The notes under the pieces were generated by a model, which did no database searches, had not been told where the DNA came from, and saw only the letters and a program-made list of their open reading frames with translations. From SHZI01 sp963698405 (lineage in GTDB: Bacteria > Pseudomonadota > Gammaproteobacteria > Steroidobacterales > GCA-2729495): 64,000 nucleotides of DNA. Positions 62,520 to 64,000 of the stretch are shown piece after piece. The stretch is from NCBI GenBank assembly GCA_963698405.1, contig CAVOQT010000017.1:310001-374000 (forward strand), given 5' to 3'. Position 1 is the stretch's first letter; the number at the start of each line of letters is the position of its first letter. The position numbers were made by a program, and so were the translations under genes.

Positions 62520-63209
62520 TCAGCTACCGAGCACCTGTCGTACAAAAGGAATCGTCAGCTGTTTCTGTGCCGCGAGTGCTGCGCGATCCAGTTCGTCGAG
62601 CAGACGGAACAACTCTGCAACACCACGCCCGACGCGCGCCAGCAGATAACGACCGGTTTCATCCGGCAACTCAAAGCCCCTGAACCGGGCGCGAATCTGC
62701 AACGCACCCAATCGCCCCTCATCATCGAGTGACTGCAGCCGGAAGGTGCTGCCGGACTTCAGGCGCGAAGCCAGGTCCGGCAGACCAAAAGCCATCCCGG
62801 CAGGCGGCTCGCTGGTCGCCACCACGAGATTGCCAGCATTGCGGCGCAGTTCTTCAAACAGCCGGAACAGTGCGATCTCCCACTCCGGCTGAGCAACGAT
62901 CGCCTGCAGATCATCGAGACAGACCAGATCAAACATCCCGAGACCGTCGAGCACGCCAGAGGGCAAGGCCAGCGAGGCATCCAGCGGTACATAGCTGGCG
63001 CGCCGCCCGGTTTCTGCTGCGAGCGCCACAGCGGCCTGCAACAGATGCGACTTGCCATGCTCCGCCGGCGCCCAGATCCACAGCAGGGGCTGGGCTGCTA
63101 CGGTCGCACTGGCCCGCAACTGGTGCACCAGCAGCTCGTTGCCGACCGCGTGAAAACTGTCGAATACAGCATGATCAGCCAGGCGAACTTCGAGTGGCAG
63201 CTGCTGCAT
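62520..63209 (-). CDS. hda: DnaA regulatory inactivator Hda
   Basis: AAA+ DnaA homologue (229 aa) that promotes hydrolysis of DnaA-ATP on the sliding clamp. It starts with a clamp-binding motif (QQLPLEVRL), has the modified P-loop APAEHGKSHLLQA and LVCLDDLQAI, and lacks the DnaA DNA-binding domain. It follows the CDP-alcohol phosphatidyltransferase gene by six bases on the minus strand, a common gammaproteobacterial group. Confidence 0.95.
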   Translation of the reverse strand: MQQLPLEVRLADHAVFDSFHAVGNELLVHQLRASATVAAQPLLWIWAPAEHGKSHLLQAAVALAAETGRRASYVPLDASLALPSGVLDGLGMFDLVCLDDLQAIVAQPEWEIALFRLFEELRRNAGNLVVATSEPPAGMAFGLPDLASRLKSGSTFRLQSLDDEGRLGALQIRARFRGFELPDETGRYLLARVGRGVAELFRLLDELDRAALAAQKQLTIPFVRQVLGS

Positions 63210-63215
63210 GACAAC

Positions 63216-63794
63216 TCAGCGCTGTGCCCGGATCGCCCGGCCCGACCAACGCACCACATAGTCCAGGCCGCTGACGGTGGAAGTCACGAACACCGCAGCA
63301 CCGCTGATGGTCAGGAACTCGGGCGGCGGTATGCCGGCCATCCGGTTACTGATCACTGCCAGCACGTACAGTAACTGGATACCGGTATTGATCTTGCTGG
63401 CCAGCGAGGGTTTGGGTTGCACCGGCTCGACCAGCCACTGATACACCACGCCGCCACTGACAATGATCAGATCACGGGCGATGACCACAACAGTCAGCCA
63501 CCAGGGCACCAGCCCGGTCGTCGCCAGCGCCACGAAGACCGATACCAGCAGCAGCTTGTCGGCCAGCGGATCCAGCAAGCCACCCAAACGACTCTGCCAG
63601 TTGTAGCGTTTGGCCAGAAATCCGTCCAGGCCGTCGGATGCACCGGCCACCAGAATCAAGCCGAGTGCGAGCGCATGGCGGCCATCGAGCAGCGCCATGA
63701 CGATCGGCCAGACAAGCAGCATTCGTACGATGCAAATCAGGTTGGGAATATCGGCCGCCCGGACCAGCGGCTTGCGCTCGGTGGGTTCTGGCAT
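63216..63794 (-). CDS. CDP-alcohol phosphatidyltransferase family protein
   Basis: Membrane enzyme (192 aa, about five segments) of phospholipid synthesis, PGP synthase or CMP-forming cardiolipin synthase type. It has the signature SDGLDGFLAKRYNWQSRLGG followed by LLDPLADK; the usual A-R is A-K here, with the three Asp intact. Family members next to hda are often annotated only as CDP-alcohol phosphatidyltransferases. It starts six bases after the DUF2066 stop. Confidence 0.9.
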   Translation of the reverse strand: MPEPTERKPLVRAADIPNLICIVRMLLVWPIVMALLDGRHALALGLILVAGASDGLDGFLAKRYNWQSRLGGLLDPLADKLLLVSVFVALATTGLVPWWLTVVVIARDLIIVSGGVVYQWLVEPVQPKPSLASKINTGIQLLYVLAVISNRMAGIPPPEFLTISGAAVFVTSTVSGLDYVVRWSGRAIRAQR

Positions 63795-63799
63795 GATCG

Positions 63800-64000
63800 T
63801 CAGGGCGCGTTCACGATCCGGTAGACCAGGTCTGCAGCACTGACCGGTATCCCGCCTGTCGCTGGCGACTGCGGTGCAACTGGCACCAGCACAGCCTTCA
63901 GGGCCAGCGCATCACGCAGCTGCGCTACACCACCACGCACGATGAGTTCGTACAGGATGCTGTCGCCCTGCAGACTCTGGACGCTCAGGGTCTCGATAAC
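63800..64000 (-). CDS. DUF2066-family protein, C-terminal end (cut by window edge)
   Basis: The last 66 codons of a minus-strand gene entering from beyond 64000. The readable end (VIETLSVQSLQGDSILYEL, IVRGGVAQLRDALALKAVLVPV) matches the C-terminal repeat of DUF2066 proteins, which often precede the phosphatidyltransferase and hda. The function is unknown. The stop TGA ends at 63800, six bases before the next gene. Confidence 0.7.
   Translation of the reverse strand, partial: VIETLSVQSLQGDSILYELIVRGGVAQLRDALALKAVLVPVAPQSPATGGIPVSAADLVYRIVNAP

Overview
The window is a dense stretch of bacterial chromosome, nearly all of it protein-coding. It holds about 64 protein genes and two tRNA genes. No gap without a gene exceeds about 175 bases. 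The gene neighbourhoods are those of a non-enteric gammaproteobacterium: ffh/rpsP-rimM-trmD-rplS, radA, alr-dnaB-rplI-DUF2232-rpsR-rpsF, rlmB-rnr, tsaE-amiC-mutL-miaA-hfq-hflX-hflK-hflC-purA, queG, pcnB-folK-dNK-panB-panC, lptFG divergent from pepA-holC-valS, and hda next to a CDP-alcohol phosphatidyltransferase and a DUF2066 protein. Base composition is fairly GC-rich. GTG and TTG starts are common. The genus cannot be named from the sequence alone. I see no insertion sequence, prophage, integrase, CRISPR array, rRNA or origin.

Layout. Bases 1-9825 are one long minus-strand run: ffh, rpsP-rimM-trmD-rplS, then, without a visible break, a TatT-type TRAP transporter (TPR lipoprotein, DctP, DctQ, DctM), a periplasmic sugar-dehydrogenase-like protein and sppA (cut by the window edge). 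A CNNM/CorC transporter and radA follow. Bases 12763-16808 carry a three-gene signalling cassette: a CHASE2 receptor Ser/Thr kinase, a PP2C phosphatase and a protein with two FHA regions. Bases 16819-22365 run alr, dnaB, rplI, DUF2232, rpsR, rpsF, rlmB, with stem-loops between the ribosomal-protein genes. Then come rnr, tRNA-Leu(CAG), a DUF6279 lipoprotein, purA and the hfq/hfl/miaA/mutL/amidase operon. That operon starts at a good sigma70 promoter (35088-35116). Its first gene, the amidase, is split in two frames.

Bases 35204-42593 hold tsaE-nnr, divergent queG, the pantothenate and folate genes, a deoxynucleoside kinase and pcnB. tRNA-Glu(CTC) and an RDD protein follow, then lptF/lptG divergent from pepA-holC-(95-aa unknown)-valS. 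After msrB, a MoxR-DUF58-TgpA transglutaminase module is followed by an MFS transporter, rimI, a family-4 uracil-DNA glycosylase, pssA, a glutathione S-transferase, proS, a lytic transglycosylase, acylphosphatase, a WrbA-like flavoprotein, hda, a CDP-alcohol phosphatidyltransferase and the 3' end of a DUF2066 gene.

Most of the window is housekeeping: translation, tRNA modification, DNA replication and repair, envelope assembly and cofactor synthesis. The less ordinary parts are the CHASE2 kinase/phosphatase/FHA cassette without secretion genes, the TRAP-TatT transporter attached to a ribosomal operon, the frame-split AmiC-type amidase, the palindromic promoter between pcnB and tRNA-Glu with the RDD start next to the tRNA, the stem-loops in the rpsF-rplI region, and the lack of U-tract terminators between convergent genes.
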